Counted from the stretch's first letter, positions 34,122 to 43,162 are shown. The stretch: DNA of 64,000 nucleotides from Piscinibacter sp943370595 (GCA_943370595.1 CALRRO020000013.1:62001-126000), one strand, 5' to 3'. Numbers and translations: made by a program. Notes: a model not told the origin generated them from the sequence alone.

Positions 34122-36410
34122 TCAGGCGCGCGACGACAACTCGCGGATGGTCACCCGGCAGCCGATGCCGCGCGGGCTCAGCTCGCGCCACTCGACCTCG
34201 CCACCGAGCTGCTTCACGCGCTTGCGCACGCCGCCCAGACCCAGCCCGTGAGACCACGCGCGCGGGTTGCGGCCTTCGCCGTTGTCCTGCACCTGCAGGT
34301 CGAGGCGATCGTTGCGCAGCGTCAGTGAAACCTCGACGTGCATCGCGCGCGCATGGGCGATGGCGTTGCTCACGAGCTCGCGCAGCACGCGCGTCAGCGC
34401 AGACCACTGCACCACCGTCAGCAGGATGTCCTCGTCGCACTCGAAGGTCCAGTCCAGTTGCACATGGGCCGCAGTCAGGCGCTGCGTCAGGTCGGCCTTC
34501 CACTCCGCAGCAGCATGCGAGAGCCGATGGTTCGGCGCGGCCAGCCCGCGCGTCAGGGTCTTCAGGTCCTGCAGCGTGTGGCGCACGTACTCTTCCATCT
34601 CCGGCGACTGCGCCTTGTACATCAGCGTCAGCAGCCGCGCACCGATGTCGTCGTGCAGGTCCTGCGCGAGGCGCGCGCGCTCTTCGCTGCGGCCTTGCTC
34701 GACGGCCTTGTCGAACGCCACGGCTCGTCGCAGCTGCTCGACGATGCGCGCGGTCAGGCGCGCGTCCTCGAAGGTGAACAGGCGGCGGCCGCGGTTGGCG
34801 AAGCGGATCACGATCGACCCGGTGGCCGGCGTGTCGTCGCCCAGCGAAGGCACCGGAATCACCAGGGTCGACCCATCGCCCGAGACGCGCGTCGCGCTGA
34901 CCGAGCGCTCGGCCAGCACCACTTCCATCGGTTCGAACAGCTCGCGCAGCAGTTCCGACAGCAGCATCGCGGTTCGTTCGGGGTGCGCCTCGACCTCGCG
35001 GGCAATTCGGTAGAGCTGCTCGAACATGCGCTCGGTGGTCAGCATGTTGCTGCCCATGAGCTGGTTGAGGATCCACTGGCGCGCGCCCGAGTACACCGCC
35101 AGCGAGACGAACAGCGCCAGCGTCAGCGAAGCGAACTGGCCCAGAGAGAACACCGCGACGAAGAGCAGGTCCAGCGAGGTCGCTACCGTGCTGACGGCCG
35201 CCAGCATCGAGAACTCGCGCATGATCTGCTGCGAGCGCGACAGGAAGGGCACCAGCAGCAGCAGCGATGCGAAGAACACGTACCAGACCATCGACCCGAT
35301 CGAGGCGATGTTCAGGTGCACACCGGGGTGGGTGACGGCGGCGGCGAGCGACGCCGTCAGCAGCAGCCAGGTGGCCAGGGTGACCAGGCCGAAGCGCCGC
35401 AGCACCGTCGCGAACGGGTGCGGCTCGATCTGGTACGACCAGCTCATCAACGCCACCATCGCGAGCCCATAGACCAGCACCGCGGCCTGCACCCACCACC
35501 AGCCGAAGGGCAGCTTGCCGAGCGAGACCAGGGCGGTCAAGCCGAAGGCGCCCAGCCACGCGACGACGGCAATCGCGAAGGCATGGGGCAGCCTGCGCGG
35601 GTGCAGCGCCGCGGCATGCACGATGGCCGCGGCGGTGACCAGATCGAAGCCGATGCGCATCGGCAGGTTGAGGTTCGCGAAGGCGGCGGGGAGGGCCAGG
35701 TCGAGCGTGGTCTCAATGGCGATGAAGACCAGGTTGCCCGCCTGGGCGATGGCCAGCAGCGCATAGAGCAGGTTGCGCCCGTTCGGCTTGGCCAGCAGCA
35801 CGACCATAGCGACCAGGTACAACAGCAACGCCAGCGCGCACAGCAGCCAGTACATCGCCGGCAGCCCGGAAAAGCCGCGCGGTGCCGTCTGCACCAGCGC
35901 ACTGCGGCCGCCGGCGAACACCAGTTGCACCGCCGACTGCGAGAGCAGGTCGTCGAGCTGCTCGTGCAGCAGATGGTGGCGCGCGCGCGCCTCGTCGTCG
36001 ATCACCCAGCGCGCCGAGCGCTGCAAGGTCAGCGAATCGCGCAGTTCGACGGTGCGCCCATCGGCCTGCACGGCCACGAGCACCTGGCCGACCATCGGTG
36101 CCAGCACCGGGTCGGCCGCCTTGGCCAGCTCGACCTGGTCGTTGGCCGAGGCGCGCCAGCTCGCGTCGATGCGCGGCAGGGCCGCCATCTCGCGGGCCAG
36201 CAGGAACAGCGCCAGGCACCCGATCAGCGCGGCAACGACCAGCAGACGGAGCCGCCAGCCCATCCAGCGCGACATCGAGTCACCGGCCAGCGCCAGGCGT
36301 TCGCCGAAACTCGATTCGAGGACGGAGTCAAGCGGACCCAGGGTCGACTGCGGCCCTGGGGATGCGCTAATCGGGCGCGTGTGTCTCGCCTGCGGTGCGT
36401 CGTGCGCCAC
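34122..36410 (-). CDS. NarL-type sensor histidine kinase with multi-helix membrane domain
   Basis: A protein of up to 762 residues. A first membrane helix near 53-72, a periplasmic segment of about 100 residues, and about seven more helices to residue 410 form the sensor. A linker/GAF-like region (about 440-565) leads to the HisKA_3 dimerisation helix ERARLAQDLHDDIGARLL with His586, then a HATPase_c domain (LVSNAIAHA N box, DNGEGRN). The GTG at 36410 is 15 nt after the response-regulator stop; an ATG at 36275, just before the first helix, is a good alternative. It pairs with the LuxR-type regulator. Signal unknown. Confidence 0.88.
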   Translation of the reverse strand: MAHDAPQARHTRPISASPGPQSTLGPLDSVLESSFGERLALAGDSMSRWMGWRLRLLVVAALIGCLALFLLAREMAALPRIDASWRASANDQVELAKAADPVLAPMVGQVLVAVQADGRTVELRDSLTLQRSARWVIDDEARARHHLLHEQLDDLLSQSAVQLVFAGGRSALVQTAPRGFSGLPAMYWLLCALALLLYLVAMVVLLAKPNGRNLLYALLAIAQAGNLVFIAIETTLDLALPAAFANLNLPMRIGFDLVTAAAIVHAAALHPRRLPHAFAIAVVAWLGAFGLTALVSLGKLPFGWWWVQAAVLVYGLAMVALMSWSYQIEPHPFATVLRRFGLVTLATWLLLTASLAAAVTHPGVHLNIASIGSMVWYVFFASLLLLVPFLSRSQQIMREFSMLAAVSTVATSLDLLFVAVFSLGQFASLTLALFVSLAVYSGARQWILNQLMGSNMLTTERMFEQLYRIAREVEAHPERTAMLLSELLRELFEPMEVVLAERSVSATRVSGDGSTLVIPVPSLGDDTPATGSIVIRFANRGRRLFTFEDARLTARIVEQLRRAVAFDKAVEQGRSEERARLAQDLHDDIGARLLTLMYKAQSPEMEEYVRHTLQDLKTLTRGLAAPNHRLSHAAAEWKADLTQRLTAAHVQLDWTFECDEDILLTVVQWSALTRVLRELVSNAIAHARAMHVEVSLTLRNDRLDLQVQDNGEGRNPRAWSHGLGLGGVRKRVKQLGGEVEWRELSPRGIGCRVTIRELSSRA

Positions 36411-36425
36411 GGCGCTGTGCCTGCG

Positions 36426-37160
36426 TCAGACCAGCCCTTGCTTGCTCGCCAGCACGGCGGCCTCGGCACGGCTGGAGACGTTGAGCTTCTTGTAGATCGA
36501 CTTGATGTGGTCGTTGACCGTGAACCACTTGATGCCCATCAGGTTCGCGATCTCCTTGATCGTGAAACCCTTGCTGAGGTAGGTCAGCACCTCGCTCTCG
36601 CGCGGGGTCAGGCGCTCGTGGTCGAGCGGGGCACCGCGGCCCATGGGCATCGGGCGGCTGCTCTGAAAACCGGAGTTCAGCGGCGCCGGGGAGCTGTCTC
36701 CGGCCTGCCCGCCGGGGCCATGGCGGAAGTGGGTCAGCAGGCGGCGCGCGATGGCCGGCGACAGCGGCGGCTGCCCGCGCACGATCTTCTGCAGCTCCTC
36801 GACCAGCACCTCGAAGCGGTCTTCCTTCAGCAGGTAGCCGTCAGCACCGCACTGCAGCGCCGGAAACAGGTGGTCGTCGTCCGAGTACAGCGTGGTGACG
36901 ATCTTCGTGGCCGGGTACTTGGAGAGCTCGGCCAGCAACTCCATGCCGTTGCCGTCGGGCAGTTCGAGGTCGACGAGGATCAGCTTGAAGGGATCGACCG
37001 GCTCCTGCCGCGACGCGAGCGGCCCGATCTGTCGGCGGGCGCTCTCGAGGTCACCGGCTTCGGTGATGGCAATCGCGTCGCTGAAGCTTTCCCGGACGAC
37101 GCGGCACAGGAAGCTGCGTGCCACCGGGTTGTCTTCGAGAATGAGAACTTTGACTGACAT
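36426..37160 (-). CDS. NarL/LuxR-type response regulator
   Basis: A 244-residue response regulator. The receiver domain has the acidic pair at 9-10, phospho-acceptor Asp64 (LILVDLELPDG) and a Lys in GYLLKED. A Ser/Pro/Gly-rich linker of about 50 residues (130-180) is longer than usual. The HTH follows (LTPRESEVLTYLSKGFTIKEIANLMG, TVNDHIKSIYKKL). It is upstream of and probably co-transcribed with the kinase gene (15-nt gap). A 6-bp inverted repeat in its promoter region may be an autoregulatory site. Confidence 0.93.
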   Translation of the reverse strand: MSVKVLILEDNPVARSFLCRVVRESFSDAIAITEAGDLESARRQIGPLASRQEPVDPFKLILVDLELPDGNGMELLAELSKYPATKIVTTLYSDDDHLFPALQCGADGYLLKEDRFEVLVEELQKIVRGQPPLSPAIARRLLTHFRHGPGGQAGDSSPAPLNSGFQSSRPMPMGRGAPLDHERLTPRESEVLTYLSKGFTIKEIANLMGIKWFTVNDHIKSIYKKLNVSSRAEAAVLASKQGLV

Positions 37161-37197
37161 GCTCCACCCAGCACGGCTTTGAGCGGCCGTTGTCGTT

Positions 37198-37216
37198 TGC
37201 GCTGCATGTTAGCGCA
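37198..37216. promoter_or_regulatory. inverted repeat upstream of the response regulator
   Basis: TGCGCT (37198-37203) and AGCGCA (37211-37216) are a perfect 6-bp inverted repeat with a 7-nt spacer, 38 nt upstream of the regulator's start. It overlaps a minus-strand TAACAT, a -10 candidate. The total size suits a NarL-type dimer. Confidence 0.4.
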
Positions 37217-37272
37217 CTCCGTTGCGCAATCCGTCGAAGTGTGACGAAGTTCCCGCCCTTGGGGGATGTGGC

Positions 37273-38250
37273 TCAGCCGTTGACCAGCACCAGCTTGCCG
37301 CGCACTTGGCGGGTGCCCATGCGCTCGTAGGCCTGCGGCAGGGCCGTCATCGGCAGCCGCTGGTCGATCACCGGCTTGACCTTTCCCTGTGCGTACCACT
37401 GCGCCAGTTCGCCCAGCGCCCGCGCGTTGGCCTGCGGCTCGCGGCGCGCGTACTCGCCCCAGAACACGCCGACGATCGAGGCGCCTTTCAGCAAGGCCAG
37501 GTTCAGCGGCAGGCTGGGAATGCCACCTTGCGCGAAGCCGACCACCAGGTAGCGGCCGCGCCAGGCGATCGAGCGGAACACCGGTTCGGCCAGGTCGCCG
37601 CCGACCGGGTCGTAGACCACGTCCGGGCCCTTGCCGCCGGTCAGGCGCTTGAGCTCGTCGCGGATGTTCCCGCTCGTGTAGTTGATCGTCTCGTCGGCAC
37701 CGATCTCGCGGCACAGCGTGCACTTCTCGTCGCTGGAAGCCGCCGCGATCACGCGAGCGCCGACCGCCTTGCCGATCTGGATGGCCGCGGTGCCCACGCC
37801 GCCGGCCGCACCGAGCACGAGCAGGGTCTCGCCGGGCTTCAGCGCAGCACGGTCGACCAGGGCATGGTGGGTCGTCCCGTAGGTCAGCACGAAGGCGGCG
37901 GCGTCGTCGAAGGCGAAGCCCGGCGGCAGGGGCATCACCACAGCAGCAGGCACGCAGGCATGCGTGGCGAAACCGCCGGTGCCCGAGAAGGCAGCCACCG
38001 CATCGCCGGGCTTGAGGTGCTTCACGCCGTCGCCGACCGCCTCGACCACGCCGGCGAACTCCGAACCCGGCACGAAAGGCGGGTTCGGCTTCATCTGGTA
38101 CTTGTTCTGCACGATCAGCAGGTCAGGGAAGTTCAGGCTCGCCGCGCGGATCGCGATCAGCACCTCGCCGGCCGCGGGCTGCGGCGTCGGCAGTTCCTTC
38201 CAGGCCACGGCGTCGACGCCGGTCGGGTTCTCGCACAGCCAGGCATGCAT
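37273..38250 (-). CDS. NADPH:quinone oxidoreductase (MDR superfamily)
   Basis: A 325-residue medium-chain dehydrogenase/reductase of the zeta-crystallin/QOR type. The nucleotide loop VLGAAGGVGTAAIQIGKAVGA (given here as LGAAGGVG at about 155) and the N-terminal GSEFAGVVEAVGDGV block are present. No catalytic zinc ligands of the alcohol-dehydrogenase type are visible, consistent with QOR. It probably reduces quinones or enoyl compounds with NADPH in the cytosol. A good GAGGAG lies upstream of the ATG. It is divergent from surE. Confidence 0.9.
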   Translation of the reverse strand: MHAWLCENPTGVDAVAWKELPTPQPAAGEVLIAIRAASLNFPDLLIVQNKYQMKPNPPFVPGSEFAGVVEAVGDGVKHLKPGDAVAAFSGTGGFATHACVPAAVVMPLPPGFAFDDAAAFVLTYGTTHHALVDRAALKPGETLLVLGAAGGVGTAAIQIGKAVGARVIAAASSDEKCTLCREIGADETINYTSGNIRDELKRLTGGKGPDVVYDPVGGDLAEPVFRSIAWRGRYLVVGFAQGGIPSLPLNLALLKGASIVGVFWGEYARREPQANARALGELAQWYAQGKVKPVIDQRLPMTALPQAYERMGTRQVRGKLVLVNG

Positions 38251-38334
38251 GCTCGTCTCCTCGGATGCAATCGTTGTCGCGGCGGATGATAAGCATCAAG
38301 CACAGTGCCGGGCGTCTCCTGCGCGACGCCTCCC

Positions 38335-38340
38335 TACAAT
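38335..38340 (+). promoter_or_regulatory. -10 box for a leaderless surE transcript
   Basis: TACAAT ends exactly 6 nt before the surE ATG at 38347; there is no ribosome site in the 6-nt gap. Confidence 0.5.
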
Positions 38341-38346
38341 GCGCCG

Positions 38347-39123
38347 ATGCGCATCCTCATTGCCAACGACGACGGGTATCTGGCACCCGGCATCGCAGCC
38401 CTGATCCAGGCCTGCGCCGGGCTCGGCGAGATCGACGTGGTCGCCCCGGAACAGAACGCCAGCGGCACCTCGAACTCGCTGACCCTGACGCGGCCGCTGT
38501 CGGTCTATCCGGCCCGCCATGGTCACGGCGACGCGGTGAACTCGTTCCGCTACATCAACGGCACGCCTTCGGACTGTGTGCACGTCGCGCTCACCGGGTT
38601 GCTGCCACAACGGCCCGACCTGGTCGTCTCGGGCATCAACAACGGCGCGAACATGGGCGACGACACGCTCTACTCGGGCACCGTGGCCGCGGCGATGGAG
38701 GGCTTCCTGTTCGGCATCCCGGCCATCGCGTTCTCGCAGGTCGAGAAGGGCTGGGGCCATCTCGATGCAGCCGCGCGGGTGGCACGGGCCGTGATCGAGC
38801 AGGCGCTGCGCCAGCCGCCGGCCGGTGCGGCCTGGCTGCTCAACGTGAACATCCCGAACCGCGCCGATGCCGATCAACTGCCGAGACAGGTCACGCGGCT
38901 GGGCCGGCGCCACGCCAGCGAGCCGGTGATCCGCCAGACCAGCCCGCGCGGCGAGACCATCTACTGGATCGGCCCGGCCGGCGACGCGCGCGAAGGTGGC
39001 GAGGGCACCGACTTCCACGCGACCGCGAACGGAGCGGTATCGATCACGCCGCTGCAGGTGGACCTGACCGACCATGCCGCGCTGCCGGCCTGGCACGCCT
39101 GGGCGGCCGGTTCGCGTTCATGA
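38347..39123 (+). CDS. surE: 5'/3'-nucleotidase SurE
   Basis: A 258-residue SurE nucleotidase/exopolyphosphatase (stationary-phase survival). The metal-binding ANDDG at 6-10, SGTSN, and the VSGINNGANMGDDTLYSGTV block are intact. It is the first gene of the conserved surE-pcm-nlpD-rpoS cluster; the next start overlaps its stop by 4 nt. The in-frame ATG at 38305 is rejected, since the family begins MRILxxNDDG and TACAAT sits 6 nt upstream of 38347. Confidence 0.96.
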   Translation: MRILIANDDGYLAPGIAALIQACAGLGEIDVVAPEQNASGTSNSLTLTRPLSVYPARHGHGDAVNSFRYINGTPSDCVHVALTGLLPQRPDLVVSGINNGANMGDDTLYSGTVAAAMEGFLFGIPAIAFSQVEKGWGHLDAAARVARAVIEQALRQPPAGAAWLLNVNIPNRADADQLPRQVTRLGRRHASEPVIRQTSPRGETIYWIGPAGDAREGGEGTDFHATANGAVSITPLQVDLTDHAALPAWHAWAAGSRS

Positions 39124-39935
39124 GCGACGGCAGCGCCAAGGGATCGCGCTTTCCGCTCAAGCTGGACCGGGTCGGCGCTGCGCCGGGCGGGACCCGCCCG
39201 ATGCTGCGCCCGCAGGCGCCGCTGCAGCAGGCCCATGCCGATGCGGCGCGCCGGACGTCGCCGTCCGGGCTGGGCCTCGACTCGGCCGACGTGCGCAGGA
39301 ACATGGTGCAGCGCCTGCATGCGCAGGGACTGCAGAACGAGGCCGTGCTCGCCGCGCTGGACAGCGTGCCGCGCCACCTGTTCGTCGATGCAGCGCTGGC
39401 CACGCAGGCCTATGAGGACACCAGCCTGCCGATCGGCCACGGGCAGACCATCTCCAAGCCATCGGTCGTCGGCCGCATGCTCGAGCTGCTGATGCAAGGC
39501 GAGAATGCGCGTGCGGCCGGATCGATCGGCCGCGCGCTCGAGATCGGCACCGGCTGCGGCTACCAGGCCGCGCTGCTGGCACGGCTGGGCAGGCAGGTGA
39601 TCTCGGTCGAACGCCTGCGCCCGCTGCACGACAAGGCTCGCGAGCATCTCGCGGCCCTGAGATTGACGCAGTTGCGTCTGGTGTATGGTGACGGCATGCG
39701 GGGACACCCGCCCAATGCACCGTATGACAGCATCATTGCTGCCGCCGGTGGTGAGGCGCTACCGCCGGCGTGGCTGGAACAGCTGGCCGTGGGCGGCCGC
39801 CTGGTGGCCCCGCTGCAGGAGCCACGCACCCACAGGCAGGTTCTCGTCGTGGTTGATCGCCACGCACATGGGTACGCACACAGCGTTCACGAAACGGTGA
39901 AGTTCGTGCCCCTAAAATCAGGTCTCGGTGGTTGA
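39120..39935 (+). CDS. pcm: protein-L-isoaspartate O-methyltransferase
   Basis: A 271-residue PCMT, repairing isoaspartyl residues with SAM. The SAM-binding loop ALEIGTGCGYQAALLA, the PRHLFVDAALATQAYEDTSLPIG region (cited by its PRHLFV and DTSLPIGHGQTIS parts) and IIAAAGGEALP are characteristic. It carries about 45 extra N-terminal residues of low complexity before the conserved domain. It overlaps surE by 4 nt, and nlpD follows 3 nt later. A TAAAAT near its end (39913-39918) may be a promoter for nlpD-rpoS. Confidence 0.94.
   Translation: MSDGSAKGSRFPLKLDRVGAAPGGTRPMLRPQAPLQQAHADAARRTSPSGLGLDSADVRRNMVQRLHAQGLQNEAVLAALDSVPRHLFVDAALATQAYEDTSLPIGHGQTISKPSVVGRMLELLMQGENARAAGSIGRALEIGTGCGYQAALLARLGRQVISVERLRPLHDKAREHLAALRLTQLRLVYGDGMRGHPPNAPYDSIIAAAGGEALPPAWLEQLAVGGRLVAPLQEPRTHRQVLVVVDRHAHGYAHSVHETVKFVPLKSGLGG
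39913..39918 (+). promoter_or_regulatory. -10-like box inside the end of pcm, upstream of nlpD-rpoS
   Basis: TAAAAT, 20 nt before the nlpD ATG, in otherwise G/C-rich coding sequence. A dedicated nlpD/rpoS promoter at this place is common in the cluster. Confidence 0.4.
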
Positions 39936-39938
39936 CGC

Positions 39939-40856
39939 ATGAATGAACTGAAGGTGAGTCTCTCGTCCACGCGCGGCATCCAGCCCGGCGCGATCGCGCT
40001 GTGCGCGGTCCTGCTCGCCGGCTGCGCCACGTCGCGGCACCCGGCGCCGGTCGAAGAGCGCTCCGTCGGCAATCGCAGCCCTGCCACAGCCAGCGCAGTG
40101 CCGCCGGGTGCTGCACCCGCCGTGCCCGCGGCCGATGCGGCCAAGCCATTGCCCGGTGCAGAGAACGCAGGCAAGCCCGGCTACTACACCGTCAAGCCGG
40201 GCGACACGATGATCCGCATCGGTCTCGAGAGCGGCCAGAACTGGAAAGACCTGGTCAAGTGGAACAACCTCGACAACGCCAACGTGATCGAGGTCGGCCA
40301 GGTGCTGCGCGTGGTACCGCCGGGCACCGATGCCGGTGTGTCCACTCGTCCAGTGACGGCGGCCGCCAAGCCCGAGACACGACCGCTCGATGCCAAGCCC
40401 ACGCCGGTGGCGGCCAGCGGCGCGGCCCCCGCACCGGCAGCGGCGCCCGCGCCGGTCACCACCGCGGCAGCAGCACGCGAGGGTGACGACGACGTCAACT
40501 GGATGTGGCCGGCCGCCGGTTCGATCAGCAGCGTCTTCGAAGAAGGCAAGAGCAAGGGCATGGGCATTGCCGGCAAGCTCGGTGACCCGGTGCTCGCCGC
40601 GGCCGACGGGCGCGTCGTCTACGCCGGCTCTGGCCTGCGAGGCTACGGCAACCTCGTGATCCTGAAACACAACACCACCTACCTGACCGCCTACGCGCAC
40701 AATCAGACCTTGCTCGTCAAGGAGGATCAGGCCGTGAAGCGCGGGCAGAAGATTGCCGAGATGGGCAACACCGACTCCGACCGGGTGCTGCTGCACTTCG
40801 AGATCCGCAAGCAGGGCAAGCCGGTCGATCCGGCGAAGTTGTTGCCGCCGCGCTGA
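39939..40856 (+). CDS. nlpD: LysM/LytM lipoprotein NlpD
   Basis: A 305-residue outer-membrane lipoprotein. Lipobox LLAGC (Cys29), a LysM domain (about 80-125: YYTVKPGDTMIRIG), a Pro/Ala linker, and a C-terminal LytM (M23) domain from about 185. The first zinc ligands are missing (KGMGIAG in place of a His...Asp site), as in E. coli NlpD, so the domain should be a non-catalytic activator of an amidase (AmiC-type) for daughter-cell separation. It stands directly before rpoS in the conserved order. Confidence 0.95.
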   Translation: MNELKVSLSSTRGIQPGAIALCAVLLAGCATSRHPAPVEERSVGNRSPATASAVPPGAAPAVPAADAAKPLPGAENAGKPGYYTVKPGDTMIRIGLESGQNWKDLVKWNNLDNANVIEVGQVLRVVPPGTDAGVSTRPVTAAAKPETRPLDAKPTPVAASGAAPAPAAAPAPVTTAAAAREGDDDVNWMWPAAGSISSVFEEGKSKGMGIAGKLGDPVLAAADGRVVYAGSGLRGYGNLVILKHNTTYLTAYAHNQTLLVKEDQAVKRGQKIAEMGNTDSDRVLLHFEIRKQGKPVDPAKLLPPR

Positions 40857-40880
40857 CGGCGCTCACGAGGGACACCGACC

Positions 40881-41915
40881 ATGCCCAGAAAGCGCACATC
40901 GCTCGACGGGACATCGGTCAGCCCACCGCCGAAGTACAACGGCCATTCGCTGAGCGACGGTGACGGCCCGTCCTCCGAGATTCCCGCGCCTGACGCCGAT
41001 GACGAGCCCCCCGGGGCGGAACCGCCTGCGGCGGTGCTCGCGGCGGGCGAGGGCGAGGTCGGCAACACACTGCAGACCTACCTGCGCGAGATTCGCCGCG
41101 CACCGCTGCTGACGCCGCAGCAGGAGTACGACACCGCGGTGCGCGCACGCGCTGGCGACTTCGGGGCCCGCCAGGCCATGATCGAGCACAACCTGCGCCT
41201 GGTCGTCAGCATCGCGAAGAACTACCTCGGCCGCGGCCTGCCCATGCCCGACCTGATCGAGGAGGGCAACCTCGGCCTGATGCACGCGATCGGCAAGTTC
41301 GAGCCCGAACGCGGATTCCGCTTCTCGACCTATGCCTCGTGGTGGATACGCCAGAGCATCGAGCGGGCGATCATGCATCAGGCGCGCCTGGTGCGATTGC
41401 CGGTGCATGTGGTGCGTGAGCTGAATCAGGTGCTGAAGGCACGCCGCGCTCTGGAAGCGCAGGCGCCGGACGGCATCGACGGCGAGCGCCCGGTGCGCGT
41501 CGAGGACGTCGCCGCCGCAGTCGGCCGGCCGGTGCACGAGGTGGCCGAATTGCTGCGCTTTGCCGAGCAGCCGACCTCGCTGGACGCGCCGCTGGATCGC
41601 CACCCGGCCGACGGCAATTCGGAATCGGTGCTCGACACCGTGGCCGACGACGGCGCCACCGATCCGATGAGCCTCACGCTGTCCAACGAGGTCGAGCGCC
41701 TGCTCGAAAACGGCCTCGACGAGCTCAATGAACGGGAGCGCGAGGTGCTGGCCGGCCGTTATGGCCTGCGCGACCGCGAACCGGAGACGCTCGAGGTGCT
41801 GGCCGAACGGCTCGGACTGACGCGCGAGCGCATCCGGCAGATCCAGCAGGAGGCGCTGCTCAAGCTGAAGCGGCGCATGCTGCGCAACGGCATCGACCGC
41901 GACTCGGTGTTCTGA
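40881..41915 (+). CDS. rpoS: RNA polymerase sigma factor RpoS
   Basis: A 344-residue stationary-phase and stress sigma factor. Regions 1.2 (TYLREIRRAPLLTPQQE), 2 (MIEHNLRLVVSIAKNYLGRG, RFSTYASWWIRQ), 3 and 4 (LTRERIRQIQQEALLKLKRR) are all present. The first about 55 residues are acidic and Pro-rich. GAGG lies 10 nt before the ATG at 40881. It follows nlpD by 24 nt. Downstream lies an extragenic palindromic element rather than a plain terminator. Confidence 0.97.
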   Translation: MPRKRTSLDGTSVSPPPKYNGHSLSDGDGPSSEIPAPDADDEPPGAEPPAAVLAAGEGEVGNTLQTYLREIRRAPLLTPQQEYDTAVRARAGDFGARQAMIEHNLRLVVSIAKNYLGRGLPMPDLIEEGNLGLMHAIGKFEPERGFRFSTYASWWIRQSIERAIMHQARLVRLPVHVVRELNQVLKARRALEAQAPDGIDGERPVRVEDVAAAVGRPVHEVAELLRFAEQPTSLDAPLDRHPADGNSESVLDTVADDGATDPMSLTLSNEVERLLENGLDELNEREREVLAGRYGLRDREPETLEVLAERLGLTRERIRQIQQEALLKLKRRMLRNGIDRDSVF

Positions 41916-41924
41916 GCCCCCGGC

Positions 41925-42000
41925 TCCGGCGTACCGCAGCCACCCCCCAAGGGTGTCCGCCGGCCGCTTGGGAGCGGCCCGGCGCTGGCCGGCGGGCGAT
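41925..42000. repeat. REP-like extragenic palindromic element
   Basis: The gap between the converging rpoS and Fe-ADH genes holds CCCCCCAAGGG followed by a 7-bp stem (41962-41968 with 41973-41979, loop TGGG) and further GGCCGGCG palindromes. Elements of the form CCCCCAAGGG...CTTGGG.GCGGCC are scattered between genes in Burkholderiales genomes I remember; only this one full copy is evident in the window. It may also act as a bidirectional terminator. Confidence 0.5.
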
Positions 42001-42006
42001 ATCGAC

Positions 42007-43155
42007 TCACAAAGAGTCTTCGAGCATCTGCCGATACTCCTCGCGCGTGGCAATGCGCGGGTTGGTCTTGTGGCAGTGGTCGGCCATCGCACCGTCGATG
42101 ATGCGCTCGAACAGTTCCGGGCCGACACCCATCGCCGCCAGGCCGGCGGGCAGGCCGAGGCGGGCGTTCATCTCTCGGATCGCTTCGGCGACTTCGGTGC
42201 CGGCGCTGTCGCATGACCCGATGCCCATCGCGTGGGCGATGCGCGGCAGGCGTCGGTCACGCTGCATCGACTCGGCCGGCGCGTTGAAGCGCACCACCGC
42301 CGGCAGGAACACCGCATTGAGCGTGCCGTGGTGCAGCCGCGGGTTCACCCCGCCGAGGCTGTGGCTGAGGCTGTGCACGCAACCCAGGCCCTTCTGGAAG
42401 GCCATCGCGCCCTGCATGCTCGCGCTCATCATCTGCCAGCGTGCGTCGCGATCGCTGCCTTGGCGCGTGGCCCGCTCGATGTGCGCCCAGCCGCGCTCCA
42501 GGCCGTCCAGGCCGATGCCGTCGGCCGGCGGGTTGATCGCCGGCGCCATGAAGGTTTCGAGGCAATGCGCGATCGCGTCCATGCCGGTCGCTGCCGTCAG
42601 CATTGGCGGCAGGCCCAGCGTCAGCTCGGGGTCGCAGATCGCAGTCTTGGGCACCAGGTGCCAGCTGTGGAAGCCGAGCTTGCGGCCGTCGTCGACGATG
42701 ACGATCGCGCCGCGGGCCACCTCGCTGCCGGTGCCGGCCGTGGTCGGCACGGCGATCAGAGGTGCCACGCGCTCGCTGATCTTCGGGCTGCCGCCCTCGA
42801 TGGTCGCGTAGGTCTTCAGCGGGCCGTCGTGCGTCGCGGCGATCGCGACGCCCTTGGCGAGGTCGATGCTCGAACCGCCGCCGACCGCGACCAGGCCATC
42901 GCAGCCGGCCTCGCGGTAGACCGCAACCGCGGCACGCACCGCCGCCTCGGTCGGGTTCGACGGCGTCTGGTCGAACACCGCATGGGGCAGGGCGGCCAGC
43001 GCGGCGAGTGCCTTGTCGAGCACACCGGCTGCACGCACGCCGGCGTCGGTGACGACCAGCGGCTTGCGCATGCCGACACGTTCGCACTCCTGCGCCAGCA
43101 GCGTCACCGCGCCGAAGTCGATCTGGATCTGGGTGATGTAGTTGATGAAGGCCAT
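42007..43155 (-). CDS. iron-containing alcohol dehydrogenase
   Basis: A 382-residue group III (Fe-dependent) alcohol dehydrogenase. The NAD-binding GGGSSIDLAKGVA block at about 95-107, GTGSEVARGA, and the metal-ligand region (DAIAHCLETF and GCVHSLSHSLGG with several His) are intact. It oxidises an alcohol or reduces an aldehyde; substrate unknown. The start at 43155 is chosen because TACACT is 7 nt upstream and the protein opens FINYITQIQIDFGA in the family's manner. It is divergent from an HSL-type hydrolase. Confidence 0.92.
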   Translation of the reverse strand: MAFINYITQIQIDFGAVTLLAQECERVGMRKPLVVTDAGVRAAGVLDKALAALAALPHAVFDQTPSNPTEAAVRAAVAVYREAGCDGLVAVGGGSSIDLAKGVAIAATHDGPLKTYATIEGGSPKISERVAPLIAVPTTAGTGSEVARGAIVIVDDGRKLGFHSWHLVPKTAICDPELTLGLPPMLTAATGMDAIAHCLETFMAPAINPPADGIGLDGLERGWAHIERATRQGSDRDARWQMMSASMQGAMAFQKGLGCVHSLSHSLGGVNPRLHHGTLNAVFLPAVVRFNAPAESMQRDRRLPRIAHAMGIGSCDSAGTEVAEAIREMNARLGLPAGLAAMGVGPELFERIIDGAMADHCHKTNPRIATREEYRQMLEDSL

Positions 43156-43162
43156 GGCCACG

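Noticed and set aside
34338..37157. 939-codon open frame on the plus strand
   Set aside because: It is wholly antisense to the kinase and response-regulator genes, with His/Arg/Gln-rich translation typical of a high-GC shadow frame.
39886..39901. TTCAC-6-GTGAA palindrome near the end of pcm
   Set aside because: It lies within conserved coding sequence (HETVKF) and short arms of this kind arise often by chance.
39939..40856. Missing zinc ligands in the NlpD LytM domain
   Set aside because: NlpD is known to be a degenerate LytM amidase activator; this is the normal form.
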